A DNA stretch of 64,000 nt from Streptomyces sp. FIT100. GTDB lineage: Bacteria; Actinomycetota; Actinomycetes; Streptomycetales; Streptomycetaceae. This document shows, piece after piece, positions 24,962 to 36,169 of this stretch. Each line of letters begins with the position of its first letter. Position 1 is the first letter of the stretch. Made by a program: the position numbers and the translations under genes. The stretch is from positions 4,449,526 through 4,513,525 of the forward strand of contig NZ_CP075715.1 of NCBI RefSeq assembly GCF_024584805.1, in the 5' to 3' direction. A model generated the notes under the pieces. The model was not told the DNA's origin. It was given only the letters and a program-made list of their open reading frames with translations, and did not search any database.

Positions 24962-25759
24962 ATGCTGCTCACCATCGACGTCGGCAACACCCACACCGTC
25001 CTCGGCCTCTTCGACGGCGAGGACATCGTGGAGCACTGGCGCGTCTCCACCGACCCGCGCCGAACCGCCGACGAGCTCGCGGTGCTCCTCAACGGCCTGA
25101 TGGGCATGCACCCGCTGCTCGGCGACGAGCTCGGCGACGGCATCGAGGGCATCGCGATCTGCGCCACCGTCCCCTCCGTGCTGCACGAGCTCCGCGAGGT
25201 GACCCGCCGCTACTACGGCGACGTGCCCGCCGTCCTCGTCGAGCCCGGGGTCAAGACGGGCGTGCCGATCCTGATGGACAACCCCAAGGAGGTCGGCGCG
25301 GACCGCATCATCAACGCGGTCGCCGCCGTCGAGCTCTACGGCGGCCCGGCGATCGTCGTCGACTTCGGTACGGCCACGACGTTCGACGCGGTCAGCGCCC
25401 GCGGTGAGTACACGGGCGGGGTCATCGCCCCCGGCATCGAGATCTCGGTCGAGGCGCTCGGCGTCAAGGGCGCCCAGCTCCGCAAGATCGAGCTGGCCCG
25501 CCCGCGCAGCGTCATTGGCAAGAACACGGTCGAGGCGATGCAGTCGGGCATCGTGTACGGCTTCGCGGGCCAGGTGGACGGGGTCGTCCAGCGCATGAAG
25601 CGGGAGCTGGCCGACGATCCGGAGGACGTGACCGTGATCGCCACCGGCGGACTGGCGCCGATGGTGCTGGGCGAGTCGTCCGCGATCGACGAGCACGAGC
25701 CCTGGTTGACGCTGATCGGGCTCCGCCTGGTGTACGAGCGCAACGTCTCGCGCATGTGA
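24962..25759 (+). CDS. coaX: Type III pantothenate kinase
   Basis: Phosphorylates pantothenate, the first committed step to coenzyme A. The 265-residue protein has the ASKHA-fold signatures LTIDVGNTHTVLGLFDG (phosphate 1), VGADRIINAVAA, VVDFGTATTFDAVS (phosphate 2) and GGVIAPGIEIS. Type III enzymes need a monovalent cation and are not inhibited by CoA. It begins five bases after the nadC stop, so it is the last gene of the panC-nadB-nadC-coaX unit. No terminator hairpin with T-run was seen; the GC-rich stretch 25760-25850 may serve. Confidence 0.96.
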   Translation: MLLTIDVGNTHTVLGLFDGEDIVEHWRVSTDPRRTADELAVLLNGLMGMHPLLGDELGDGIEGIAICATVPSVLHELREVTRRYYGDVPAVLVEPGVKTGVPILMDNPKEVGADRIINAVAAVELYGGPAIVVDFGTATTFDAVSARGEYTGGVIAPGIEISVEALGVKGAQLRKIELARPRSVIGKNTVEAMQSGIVYGFAGQVDGVVQRMKRELADDPEDVTVIATGGLAPMVLGESSAIDEHEPWLTLIGLRLVYERNVSRM

Positions 25760-25891
25760 CGTCCGCCCGGGGCGCGGGGCGGGAGGGGTTTCGGGGGGCC
25801 GGTCGGGGCCCGGGGCGGGACTCTCGGCGGGGCGCCGCGCCAGAGGCGGAAGGTAAACCATTTTTGTCCGATTAGCGCGTATCGTCGGCCC

Positions 25892-26551
25892 ATGCCCACG
25901 CCATACGGATCCCGCGGCGGCATGGCGTTCAGTGCAGACGAGCTGCGTGTGCTCCGACGCGCCCTCGCCGTCGCCCTCAACCCCGCCCAGCCCTGCGAGG
26001 ACGTCGCGCAGGACTGCGTACAGGACTGTCTGCGGCTCGCCGAGTCCGTGGACGAGGCGGTACGCGAGGCGCGCCGGCTGCACGCCTTCCTCCTCGCCGA
26101 CCTCGCCCGCTACCGCGACGCACTCCCCGGCTCGGCCGGGGGCTATCTGGAGCTCCTCCAGGACGCCCTCGCCGCCGGGTACGACCCCCGCCCCGAGGAC
26201 CTCGCGGCCCTGCGCACCCTCCGGCCCCGCATGCCCGTGGCGGCCGCCCTGCTGGAGCGCTGCCAGGACCTCGCCGAACAGTCGGTACGCGCCCGTCTCG
26301 CCGTCCGCACGGCGGACCGTACGGGTGTCCGCGGGCCGGCGGCGCCCGCCCCGTCAGGCCCGCGCGCCCGGCTGCACGCCCTTCCCGGCGGCCTCGCCGC
26401 CGCCGACGCCAAACCGGAGCCCCGCCCCACCGCCCCGAAACCCGCTCCCGCGCCCACCCCCCGCCCCGGCCGCCCCATCCCCACGCCCGGCGAGGTCTTC
26501 CCGCCACGCCGCAAGCCCGCGCCCCGGCCCGAGGAACGGGTCGCCGGATAA
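25892..26551 (+). CDS. Conserved hypothetical protein, helical with Pro-rich tail
   Basis: 219 residues. The N-terminal half (about 12-125) is predicted helical with paired Cys (QPCEDVAQDCVQDCLRLAE); the C-terminal 70 residues are Pro/Ala/Arg-rich and disordered (PKPAPAPTPRPGRPIP). I do not recognise a domain. ATG 25892 lies six bases after TATCGT, the arrangement of a leaderless start; Met11 (25922) is an alternative. Related proteins follow coaX in Streptomyces. It is separated from coaX by 132 bases and seems to have its own promoter. Confidence 0.7.
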   Translation: MPTPYGSRGGMAFSADELRVLRRALAVALNPAQPCEDVAQDCVQDCLRLAESVDEAVREARRLHAFLLADLARYRDALPGSAGGYLELLQDALAAGYDPRPEDLAALRTLRPRMPVAAALLERCQDLAEQSVRARLAVRTADRTGVRGPAAPAPSGPRARLHALPGGLAAADAKPEPRPTAPKPAPAPTPRPGRPIPTPGEVFPPRRKPAPRPEERVAG

Positions 26552-26601
26552 GGGTCCGATCCGGCGCAATCGGCCGACCGGACCCTGGCTACTCTGGGGG
26601 C

Positions 26602-26793
26602 ATGGACTACGTATCCGCGCTCGTGCCCCCCGTCGTGATGGCCGCCTTCTTCATCGGCCTGGTCGTGACGATCGTCAAGAGTCAGGGCGGCCCGAACAAG
26701 GCCAAGGAGGACGCCGCGGTGGACGCGGCGATCGCCCGCGCGGAGGCGGCCGGTCAGCCGGCCGCTCCGGGGGACCGTCCCGCCGGGGCCTGA
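26602..26793 (+). CDS. Small single-span membrane protein
   Basis: 63 residues: one hydrophobic helix (about 4-25, YVSALVPPVVMAAFFIGL) then a charged cytoplasmic-type segment (KSQGGPNKAKEDAAVDAAIA). No signal-peptidase site is evident, so it probably stays anchored. ATG 26602 follows TACTCT by exactly six bases, again as for a leaderless transcript. A strong terminator follows its stop. Function unknown. Confidence 0.75.
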   Translation: MDYVSALVPPVVMAAFFIGLVVTIVKSQGGPNKAKEDAAVDAAIARAEAAGQPAAPGDRPAGA

Positions 26794-26798
26794 TTCCA

Positions 26799-26832
26799 GG
26801 ACGTACGGCCGTTCCGGCCGTACGTCCTTTTT
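26799..26832 (+). terminator. Rho-independent terminator after the small membrane protein gene
   Basis: Perfect 13-bp arms (26799-26811 and 26815-26827) with a three-base loop TTC and a five-T tail (26828-26832). It should insulate the BlaI-type regulator gene from the upstream genes. Confidence 0.92.
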
Positions 26833-26889
26833 CGTACGCCAAGTACGTCAATAGCTACCCATTTCGACATCTCCCACTATGGTGGCGAT

Positions 26890-27405
26890 GTGCCCCGTCA
26901 ATTGGGAGAGCTCGAAGACGCCGTCATGACGCGCATCTGGCAATGGAACCGCCCGGTGACGGTCCGGGAAGTCCTGGAAGATCTCCAGCAGGATCGCTCC
27001 ATCGCCTACACCACCGTCATGACCGTTATGGACAATCTCCATCAGAAGGGCTGGGTGCGCAGGGAAGTCGAAGGGCGCGCCTATCGATATACCGCCGTCT
27101 CCACCCGGGCCGCCTACTCGGCCGCACTGATGAACGAAGCCTGGTCGAAGAGCGACAACCCCGCCGCCGCCCTTGTCGCGTTCTTCGGCATGATGTCGCA
27201 GGAGCAGCGCGAGGCGCTCCAGGACGCGATCCGCATCGTTCAGCCCCCGACCGCGGAGCCGCACACCGCGGAAGCGCAGATCACGGAAGCCTCCGAAGCC
27301 CGGACCCGGGAAGCCCGGACCGTGGAAGCGCAGAGCGGGGAAGCGGCCGCGGAACCCGAAGAAGGCCGGGAGGCCGCCGACGACGTGGACGGGCCGGGGC
27401 GATAG
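26890..27405 (+). CDS. BlaI/MecI/CopY-type winged-helix regulator
   Basis: 171 residues. The winged helix (about 5-75) has LGELEDAVMTRIWQWNRPVTVREVLEDL and AYTTVMTVMDNLHQKGWVRREVEGRAYRYTA, typical of BlaI/MecI repressors, which act as dimers on promoters of beta-lactamase, copper or respiration genes. No BlaR-type membrane protease is adjacent. The last 55 residues are a Glu/Ala/Thr repeat-like tail (TAEAQITEASEARTREAR) absent from BlaI. GTG 26890 follows TATGGT by six bases. The target genes are not evident here. Confidence 0.88.
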   Translation: MPRQLGELEDAVMTRIWQWNRPVTVREVLEDLQQDRSIAYTTVMTVMDNLHQKGWVRREVEGRAYRYTAVSTRAAYSAALMNEAWSKSDNPAAALVAFFGMMSQEQREALQDAIRIVQPPTAEPHTAEAQITEASEARTREARTVEAQSGEAAAEPEEGREAADDVDGPGR

Positions 27406-27414
27406 CGTCCGGCC

Positions 27415-27954
27415 ATGTCCTTCCCGCATCCGCTTCCCAATGCCGCTGCAAATGTCGTGACCGTCCGCCGGGCCCGGACCAGCGATGTGCCGGACGTCCG
27501 CCGGCTTGTCGACCCGTACGTGAGCGAAGGCATCCTGCTCGACAAAGCGACGGTGACGCTTTACGAGGACATCCAGGAGTTCTGGGTGGCGGAACGCGAC
27601 AACGACGCCCGCGTCATCGGCTGCGGTGCTCTGCACGTCATGTGGGAAGATCTCGCGGAAGTCCGCACACTGGCGGTCGATCCGCAGTTCACGGGCCTGG
27701 GCATCGGTCACCAGGTGCTGGGGCAGCTGCTGCACACCGCCCGCTGGCTGGGAGTGCGGCGGGTATTCTGCCTCACCTTCGAAGTCGACTTCTTCACGAA
27801 GCACGGCTTCGTGGAGATCGGTGAGACTCCTGTTGACGGAGATGTGTACAGCGAGCTGCTGCGTTCCTATGACGAGGGTGTCGCCGAGTTCCTCGGTCTC
27901 GAACGAGTGAAGCCGAACACCTTGGGCAACAGTCGGATGCTTCTGCACCTGTGA
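27415..27954 (+). CDS. argA: Short-type amino-acid N-acetyltransferase (N-acetylglutamate synthase)
   Basis: 179-residue GNAT protein. The acetyl-CoA loop is in VDPQFTGLGIGHQVLGQLL near residue 93, preceded by ALHVMWEDLAEVRTLAV, and the C-terminus VKPNTLGNSRMLLHL is diagnostic. It is very like mycobacterial Rv2747, an experimentally known short ArgA that makes N-acetylglutamate for arginine synthesis (recognised from memory). ATG 27415 follows TAGCGT by six bases; that TAG is also the stop codon of the regulator upstream, so promoter and stop overlap. No other arg genes are near. Confidence 0.88.
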   Translation: MSFPHPLPNAAANVVTVRRARTSDVPDVRRLVDPYVSEGILLDKATVTLYEDIQEFWVAERDNDARVIGCGALHVMWEDLAEVRTLAVDPQFTGLGIGHQVLGQLLHTARWLGVRRVFCLTFEVDFFTKHGFVEIGETPVDGDVYSELLRSYDEGVAEFLGLERVKPNTLGNSRMLLHL

Positions 27955-28091
27955 CGCCCGGCGGATCCCTATGTCCGAATCGCGCATGTTTCCCGCGATC
28001 CCGAGGATCTGAACCTCTGCCAGGGGTTTGAGTTTTTCCGGGAAAAGCGGTTTCCTTTCCGCGTACTGCATTTTCGATGAAAGGAAATCCG

Positions 28092-28430
28092 GTGGCACAG
28101 AAGGTTCAGGTCCTTCTTGTCGACGACCTCGACGGTGGCGAGGCCGACGAGACCGTGACGTTCGCGCTGGACGGCAAGACTTACGAGATCGACCTCACCA
28201 CCTCCAACGCGGACAAGCTCCGCGACCTGCTCGCGCCGTACACCAAGGGCGGCCGGCGGACCGGCGGTCGTGCTGCGACGGGCCGTGGCAAGGGCCGCGT
28301 CGCCGCCGCGACGGGTGGCAAGGACACGGCCGAGATCCGTAAGTGGGCCAAGGAGAACGGCTACAGCGTCAACGACCGCGGCCGCGTTCCCGCCGAGATC
28401 CGCGAGGCCTACGAGAAGGCCAACGGCTGA
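28092..28430 (+). CDS. lsr2: Lsr2 nucleoid-associated silencer protein
   Basis: 112 residues with the N-terminal oligomerisation strands (AQKVQVLLVDDLDG, VTFALDGKTYEIDL) and the C-terminal AT-hook-like DNA-binding domain containing IRKWAKENGY and VNDRGRVPAEI. Lsr2 is the actinobacterial functional counterpart of H-NS: it coats AT-rich DNA and silences foreign or specialised genes. The linker is Gly/Arg/Lys-rich as usual. GTG 28092 is preceded by AAAGGAA. Its 3' end overlaps the convergent gene by 22 bases. Confidence 0.95.
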   Translation: MAQKVQVLLVDDLDGGEADETVTFALDGKTYEIDLTTSNADKLRDLLAPYTKGGRRTGGRAATGRGKGRVAAATGGKDTAEIRKWAKENGYSVNDRGRVPAEIREAYEKANG

Positions 28431-29023
28431 GCACCCGCTCGATGAGTGGTCGGCCTGTGTGCCCGGGCACTCGCCCGTAGCAGCCGGGCACGGTGGCACG
28501 CACTCGCCGCCGCGTCCACGAGCCGAGCCAGGTCGGGGGTGCCCCCACCACCCCCGGGCCCGGCGCAGCGTCCGACGGGGGACAGTGCCGGAAGCGACGG
28601 CTCCACCTCGCGCCCCGGCTCCGGGGGCCGCAACCACGTGGCGGCCCCCAGTGGGGCGGGGGCTCCCAGGGGCGCGGGGGCGGTGATCCGCCCACCCGCG
28701 CCGAGGGCGGTCAGATCCAGTCCGATCCCGCCCCACTCCAGCCAGTCGAGCAGCCCCGGCAGCTCGTCGGCGCTCCCCGCGGCCACCAGCAGCCGCATCC
28801 GCCGCCCCGAGAGGGCGACAGGGCCGGTCCGTCCGTACCGCCCGAGCAGGGCGTACCCCGCGTCGGCCGGCAGCTCCAGCACGTCGAAGCGGAGCCCGGT
28901 CGGCAGCCGCACCGGCGGCCCCGCGGCCGTCGCCCACCCGAGCTCGCGCTCGTACCAGCGCGTGACGCCGTCGTCGGGCGGCACCGGCAGCGGTGCACGA
29001 GGGGGCGGGACGGTGAAGGCCAT
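28409..29023 (-). CDS. Conserved hypothetical protein, possibly related to the N-terminal primase/polymerase-like family
   Basis: 204 residues. The first ~130 residues hold a conserved core (RWYERELGWATAAG, LPTGLRFDVLELPA, MRLLVAAGSADELPGLLDWLEW, ATWLRPPEPG) that resembles short Streptomyces proteins annotated as bifunctional primase/polymerase N-terminal-like; catalytic acids are not obvious, so an enzymatic role is doubtful. The C-terminal 70 residues are Ala/Arg-rich. It converges on lsr2 and its last seven codons lie antisense to the end of lsr2. It neighbours lsr2 and clpC in other Streptomyces as well. Confidence 0.65.
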   Translation of the reverse strand: MAFTVPPPRAPLPVPPDDGVTRWYERELGWATAAGPPVRLPTGLRFDVLELPADAGYALLGRYGRTGPVALSGRRMRLLVAAGSADELPGLLDWLEWGGIGLDLTALGAGGRITAPAPLGAPAPLGAATWLRPPEPGREVEPSLPALSPVGRCAGPGGGGGTPDLARLVDAAASACHRARLLRASARAHRPTTHRAGAQPLAFS

Positions 29024-29235
29024 ACTCCGGGAACTTCCCCGCCCGCTCGATGGTTACGGATTGTGTGGACGTCATTGCAGACCGTGGCCGGATGGGGTTG
29101 ATTGCGGAGTGTTCGAAGGCGCAAGAGTGTTCGCCCATAGCTGAGGGAACTGGCCCGCGCCGCATGGAGTGTCACTGCTAACGGGTAAGACATCCCTAGT
29201 GGGGACGGACGACACGCAGGCTTTAGGGGTCTCCC

Positions 29236-29249
29236 GTTCGCCATCGGCG
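29236..29249. promoter_or_regulatory. ClgR binding site upstream of clpC
   Basis: GTTCGCCATCGGCG matches exactly the published Streptomyces ClgR motif GTTCGC-5N-GCG, which activates clpC1 and clpP1P2. It lies 205 bases before the clpC start codon. A second near-match (GTTCGC-5N-GCT) is at 29129-29142. Confidence 0.8.
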
Positions 29250-29453
29250 TACTGGTGGCAGGGGTAACTGCCTGGCCTGCGGGAACATCGTCTCGCACCA
29301 TCAGGTTGGAGCATTTGTCGGCGTTCGGGGCAGGAGGCCAGCGACGGGTGTCGGCAGTTGGAATGAGCGGTCCCCGCTTGCGGGACTAAGCTGCGGAAGG
29401 ACAGGGAGGGGATCGACCCCTAACTGACTGACCGCTCTGAGGAGCGATTAACG

Positions 29454-31985
<2,532 letters not shown>

Positions 31986-32004
31986 GCGTCCTGAGCGAAC
32001 GCTG

Positions 32005-32049
32005 AAAGGGGCTGCCCCGGATCCCATGAGGGTCCGGGGCAGCCCCTTT
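32005..32049. terminator. Strong bidirectional terminator hairpin after clpC
   Basis: Perfect 17-bp arms (32005-32021 and 32033-32049) with AAA and TTT at the base, so the hairpin has a short U-tail in either direction. It lies between the convergent clpC and NACHT genes. Confidence 0.9.
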
Positions 32050-32062
32050 CGTGCGTCTGCGC

Positions 32063-35011
32063 CTACTGCGCCAGGCTGAGCACCCGGACCCGCGGCGGAA
32101 ATCCGTTTCTGCCCGACACCGTGCCGCGGATGTCGTGCACGTACACGACCTCCAGCCGCTCCAGGGCGTGCAGCGGCGCCAGATCGACCGGGTTCTGGTG
32201 GAAGCGGTGGGAGACGACGATCTCGACGAGGTCAGGGAAGAGACGGGGGACCCTGTCGAGTGACGACGACCCGGGGTCCCGCATTTCGAGGAACAGGTTC
32301 CCGGTCGGCGGGGCGGTTTCGGTGCGTGCGAGCTGGAAGTCGTCCAGGACGACCTCGGTGGCGGTGACGCCGGCCGGCAGCGAGAGGTCCGTCAGGCTCG
32401 GGCAGCGGTTGACTTCCAGGGAGTGAATGGTGCCCGCGGCCTGGAGGCAGGCGAGGCTCTCCAGCCCGTTGTTCTTGGAGATGCGCACGACGGGTGGTGA
32501 GCAGGCGCGGACCGTCCTGGCGATGACGTCCTCCGGAAGCTCACCCTGGAAGTGCAGTCCGCGGCTGCCGCCCAGGGCGCTGAGGAAGTCCGCGTGCTCG
32601 GCGCTGCGGACCGAGTACTGCAGGCCGGTGGGGTCGGTGACGGCGATGACCTCGGCGGCGTACTGCTCGGTGTCGTAACGGTCCCAGGCCCAGACGAGCT
32701 GCGAGCGGACCAGCAGCGACGGGTGCGTGGCGTACCGCGCGAGGAAGGGGATCGCCGCGTCCGAGGCGATGCGCGAAGCGGTGACGACGGTCGTACGGGC
32801 GGCCTCGTCGTCGGCCACGTCGCTGGGGCCCGGCAGCAGGTCCAGGACGAGCGGGCCGGCCGTGGCCAGCTCGCGCGCCTCCTCCAGGGTGCGGGGCGGA
32901 ATGACCCGCGCCGTACGGGCGAGCAGCGCCTCGCGGATCTCCGGTGAGATCTCGGTCGCCTGCTCCATCGCCGCCGCCGCGACCACCAGGGTCCGCAGCT
33001 GGGTGGCGCGGTCCTGCGCCGCGTCCGCCACGGCCAGCAACTCGCGGAAGATCTCGGCGCATTCGCGGGGCCGCGCGTGGGCGACCGCCATGCGGATGAC
33101 GTCCTCCCACTGGTCGTCCGCCGCGTGCCGGGTCAGGACGCCGATGTGCCACTCGTCGACGATGGCCTTCGCGGCGAGGTAGTCCTGGAAGGTGCGGTGG
33201 ACGAAGTCGACGGCGCCGGGGGAGGGTTCGCGCAGCAGGCCGCTGCGGTGGAGGAGGTGGGCGAAGACCGCCTGTGGGTCACCGGCGGCCGCGGCTTCGG
33301 GCACGGCGGGGATCGCGCCGGTGACGAGGGACTCCGCCCGCGAACGGTCCATCTCCGTGCGGCCGTTGAGGGTGAGCCAGTAGGCGAGGCGCTGGACGAG
33401 CTGGATCTGCGGGGCCTCGGGGATGTCGACCCCGGACGGGGTCCCCATGTCCCGCTCGCGGTCGCGTCGGTCGAGCAGCATCGACAGCGCGGCCTCGTAC
33501 AGCGCCTTGCGGCCGCGGGGCAGAAAGCCGCGGCGGTCGCGGTGCAGGGCGCAGACGAGACCGCACATCAGCGGGTTGGTGGCCAGCAGGGCGAGGTCGC
33601 GCTTGGTGCGGAGGGCGTCGAGGAGCGGCTGCTCGTACGACGCCGCGTCCGGGCCCGCGGCGCGGTGCCAGCGCCGGACGAAGGACGTCACCTCCGTACG
33701 GCTCATGGGGGAGAGGGTCAGCTCGGTGAAGCCGTCGGTGGCGAGCCAGTCGTCTCGTACGGCCGAGGGGCGGGAGGTGACGAGCCAGCGGTTCCCGGCG
33801 TCGTACGTCGCGAGCAGGTCGCGCAGCCAGCGACGGGTGCGCTCGCGCTCGGCCTCGGGGATCTCGTCGATGCCGTCGATCAGGACCAGGGCGCGGCCCC
33901 CGGACAGAACCCGGTCGGCCCAGCCGTCGGGCGGGGTGAGCGGACACCCGGCGGCGGCGAGGAAGCGGTCGGGCGGGGGCAGCCGCTCGCCGTGCCGGGT
34001 GAGGGTGCGCAGGGGCAGGACGAAGGGGACACGGTCGCGGAGGTAGGCCATCCGCTCGTCGTGGTCGCGGCCGGCGGTGGAGATGGCGAGCCACTGCACG
34101 AGCGTGGTCTTCCCGGAGCCGGCGACCCCGCGGAGCAGGACCTTGTCGTGCTGGGCGAGGGCCTCGTCCGCGCGGACCGGGGTGCGGTGCTCGCGCAGCA
34201 CGGTGTCCAGGGAGCCGCGCAGCCCGTCGGCGCTCCCGGGGTCGCGGAGCGCGCTGCCGGGGTCGCGGAGCGCGGCCCGTACGCCTGGTTCGTCCGCCGC
34301 GGACGCCTCCAGGCTCAGATACGCCACGTCCAGCGGCCAGGCGTCCGGCGAGTGGTGCAGGTCGATGCCGTAGATGGTCAGGCCGCCGTGCTTCTTCGCG
34401 ACGTACGCCAGGTAGCGGTGCTCGAAGGCCGCGTCGCGGGCGTCGGCGCGGGGCAGGCGCACGATCAGCTCGTCGAGCCTGGCGAGCAGCTCGGCCTGGG
34501 TGCGGCTCTGCTCGACCAGCGTCCGGGCGACGAAGGAGGAGCGCTGGGTGAAGAACTGCAGGATGTGGAGGCAGGCCCACTCGGTGACCGAGTCCAGGTA
34601 CAGCGTGGCGTCCGCCGAGAGCCCTTCGGCGGCGCGCCGGGCCTCCGCCGAGGTCCGCAGCAGCCGGGCCAGCTCGCGGTGGCCGTGGCGCACCGCCTGG
34701 ACGTCGTCCATCTCCAGGTCGCCGAGGGCGAGCAGGGTGCGGGCGAGGGCGTCGGCGACGGCCTCGCCCTCCTCGGGCGGGAACGGCGGCTCGCCCGGTC
34801 CGGACTGGGACTGCTGGACCAGGGTGGAGGCGAGCCTGCGTACGTCCTTGTCGGTGAGGGTCCGCTTCTCGCCGCGGAACGAGACGAGCCCGGCGAGCCG
34901 CACGGGCTTGTCGGTCAGCCCCGCCCCGCTCCCTTCGTGCACGAGGAGCCGCTTCAGGAGCGGTGTGACGGCGGCCGAGGCCAGTCGGACGCCGATGAGT
35001 GCGGGCTCCAT
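32063..35011 (-). CDS. NACHT-domain STAND NTPase (NLR-like) with C-terminal repeat region
   Basis: 982 residues. The N-terminal helical region (about 1-230) is of the kind found before actinobacterial NACHT domains. The NACHT core has Walker A GVAGSGKTT near residue 295, Walker B RALVLIDGIDEIPE near 370, and LVTSRPSAV as sensor. It is followed by a winged-helix/HEAT-like stretch with DFVHRTFQDYLAAKAI, then helical repeats, and a leucine-rich end (LTDLSLPAGVTATEVVLDDF). Related bacterial NACHT proteins sense phage proteins and trigger cell death, but no toxin domain is recognisable here, so defence is inference. ATG 35011 follows a G-rich ribosome binding site. An in-frame 21-bp duplication encodes ALRDPGS twice. 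Confidence 0.88.
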   Translation of the reverse strand: MEPALIGVRLASAAVTPLLKRLLVHEGSGAGLTDKPVRLAGLVSFRGEKRTLTDKDVRRLASTLVQQSQSGPGEPPFPPEEGEAVADALARTLLALGDLEMDDVQAVRHGHRELARLLRTSAEARRAAEGLSADATLYLDSVTEWACLHILQFFTQRSSFVARTLVEQSRTQAELLARLDELIVRLPRADARDAAFEHRYLAYVAKKHGGLTIYGIDLHHSPDAWPLDVAYLSLEASAADEPGVRAALRDPGSALRDPGSADGLRGSLDTVLREHRTPVRADEALAQHDKVLLRGVAGSGKTTLVQWLAISTAGRDHDERMAYLRDRVPFVLPLRTLTRHGERLPPPDRFLAAAGCPLTPPDGWADRVLSGGRALVLIDGIDEIPEAERERTRRWLRDLLATYDAGNRWLVTSRPSAVRDDWLATDGFTELTLSPMSRTEVTSFVRRWHRAAGPDAASYEQPLLDALRTKRDLALLATNPLMCGLVCALHRDRRGFLPRGRKALYEAALSMLLDRRDRERDMGTPSGVDIPEAPQIQLVQRLAYWLTLNGRTEMDRSRAESLVTGAIPAVPEAAAAGDPQAVFAHLLHRSGLLREPSPGAVDFVHRTFQDYLAAKAIVDEWHIGVLTRHAADDQWEDVIRMAVAHARPRECAEIFRELLAVADAAQDRATQLRTLVVAAAAMEQATEISPEIREALLARTARVIPPRTLEEARELATAGPLVLDLLPGPSDVADDEAARTTVVTASRIASDAAIPFLARYATHPSLLVRSQLVWAWDRYDTEQYAAEVIAVTDPTGLQYSVRSAEHADFLSALGGSRGLHFQGELPEDVIARTVRACSPPVVRISKNNGLESLACLQAAGTIHSLEVNRCPSLTDLSLPAGVTATEVVLDDFQLARTETAPPTGNLFLEMRDPGSSSLDRVPRLFPDLVEIVVSHRFHQNPVDLAPLHALERLEVVYVHDIRGTVSGRNGFPPRVRVLSLAQ

Positions 35012-35489
35012 GTGCGATCCCCCCGGATCCTCGATTTCCCCGACCTCCAGAGGGTGCTTTTCCCCCGGAAAATCGGCGTTTTTGGTGTGACCCACAACGC
35101 ACCGCGGCGGCCGCGGTCGTGACAAGGCGCACAGGCCGTTCCGAGCCTACTAGGCACCTTAGTGGGGGTTTCCGGGGGCGCTCCGGGGCTTTCGGGGGCC
35201 GGGAGAGGGACTTTCGGCCCGGGGGCGGGGGAGGCGCGGGACCGGCAATGCGGGCATCCAGCCCGCATTGCCTCTACATGCGGTTAAACGGGTCTTCGTC
35301 CGTAGATTTCGGACAGCGCGTGAGAGGGGTTCCGACGGCGTCAAGGGTCCGGCTCACACGGCCCCGGCTACGACGAGATGTCGTAGATGGGGTGTTTGAG
35401 ATGGCTTGGGGGTCCGGGTTACCAAGGTGTTGGCCCGGTGCTGATGCGCCGGGCAGCGACTTGCCCGATCAGCCCGGAGGTTCTCCCGC
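35012..35489. other. 478-bp divergent intergenic region before the M23 peptidase gene
   Basis: No gene is seen. The NACHT-proximal part has a local AT-rich patch with the motif TTTTCCCCCGGAAAA (35058-35072), similar to one before lsr2. A perfect 12-bp hairpin with loop ATCCA spans 35244-35272. The peptidase mRNA leader is probably long (GTCCG...CGGAC hairpin near 35299-35316). I looked for a ydaO/c-di-AMP riboswitch, common before such genes, and did not find its conserved blocks. Confidence 0.6.
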
Positions 35490-36140
35490 ATGTCGAAGCG
35501 CAACATCAACCAGCTCCGCCCGTCCGTGCTCCGTACCCGTGGCGCCGTCGTGGCTGCCGGACTCGGCGCCGTGATGGTCGTCGGAGCCGGTGCCGGTGTC
35601 GCCACCGCCGATGCGGTGAAGGCCTCTCCCGCCGCCGCCGTGGCCCAGCAGGCCAAGGCTCAGGCGAAGGCGGCCGCGCAGGCCCACGTCGCCGTCAAGC
35701 CCGTCGCCGCGAAGAAGGCCGGTTCCTGGGTCAAGCCCGTCGGCCACTACACCCTGAGCGCCAGCTTCAACCAGGGCGGCGCGATGTGGTCCCACAAGCA
35801 CTCCGGCCAGGACTTCGCCGTTCCGGTCGGTACCCCGGTCAAGGCCGCCAGCACCGGCGTCGTCGTGAAGGCCGGCCCCAACGGCGGCGGCGACGGTCCC
35901 GCGTACGGCAACGCCATCGTGATCAAGCACGGCAACGGCCGCTACACGCAGTACGCCCACCTGTCGAAGATCAACGTGCGCATAGGTCAGTCCGTGCACG
36001 CCGGCAGCGCCATCGCCCTCTCGGGCAACACCGGTAACTCGTCCGGCCCCCACCTGCACTTCGAGGTCCGTACGACCCCGAACTACGGCTCGGCCCTGAA
36101 CCCGGCCACCTTCCTGCGCGCCCAGGGCGTCTTCATCTGA
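35490..36140 (+). CDS. Secreted M23-family metallopeptidase (LytM-type)
   Basis: 216 residues. A Sec signal peptide (basic start, hydrophobic core about residues 18-38, AxA-type site near ATADA) precedes an Ala/Lys-rich linker and a LytM/M23 domain (about 80-216). Zinc ligands are visible in HSGQDF and in the HLHFEV motif near residue 191, with a further His in YTQYAHLS. It should cleave peptidoglycan cross-bridges outside the membrane during growth. GGAGG lies nine bases before ATG 35490. Confidence 0.94.
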   Translation: MSKRNINQLRPSVLRTRGAVVAAGLGAVMVVGAGAGVATADAVKASPAAAVAQQAKAQAKAAAQAHVAVKPVAAKKAGSWVKPVGHYTLSASFNQGGAMWSHKHSGQDFAVPVGTPVKAASTGVVVKAGPNGGGDGPAYGNAIVIKHGNGRYTQYAHLSKINVRIGQSVHAGSAIALSGNTGNSSGPHLHFEVRTTPNYGSALNPATFLRAQGVFI

Positions 36141-36169
36141 CCCCGGCTGCCTGCGGTGTGATCACTGCG

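Noticed and set aside
25880..25885. Full sigma-70-type promoter before the gene at 25892
   Set aside because: The TATCGT box fits, but no acceptable -35 hexamer is found at 16-19 bases; only the leaderless -10 placement is claimed.
35273..35489. Possible ydaO (c-di-AMP) riboswitch before the M23 peptidase gene
   Set aside because: Such riboswitches often precede wall hydrolase genes in Streptomyces and disA is nearby, but the conserved sequence blocks were not found in this leader.
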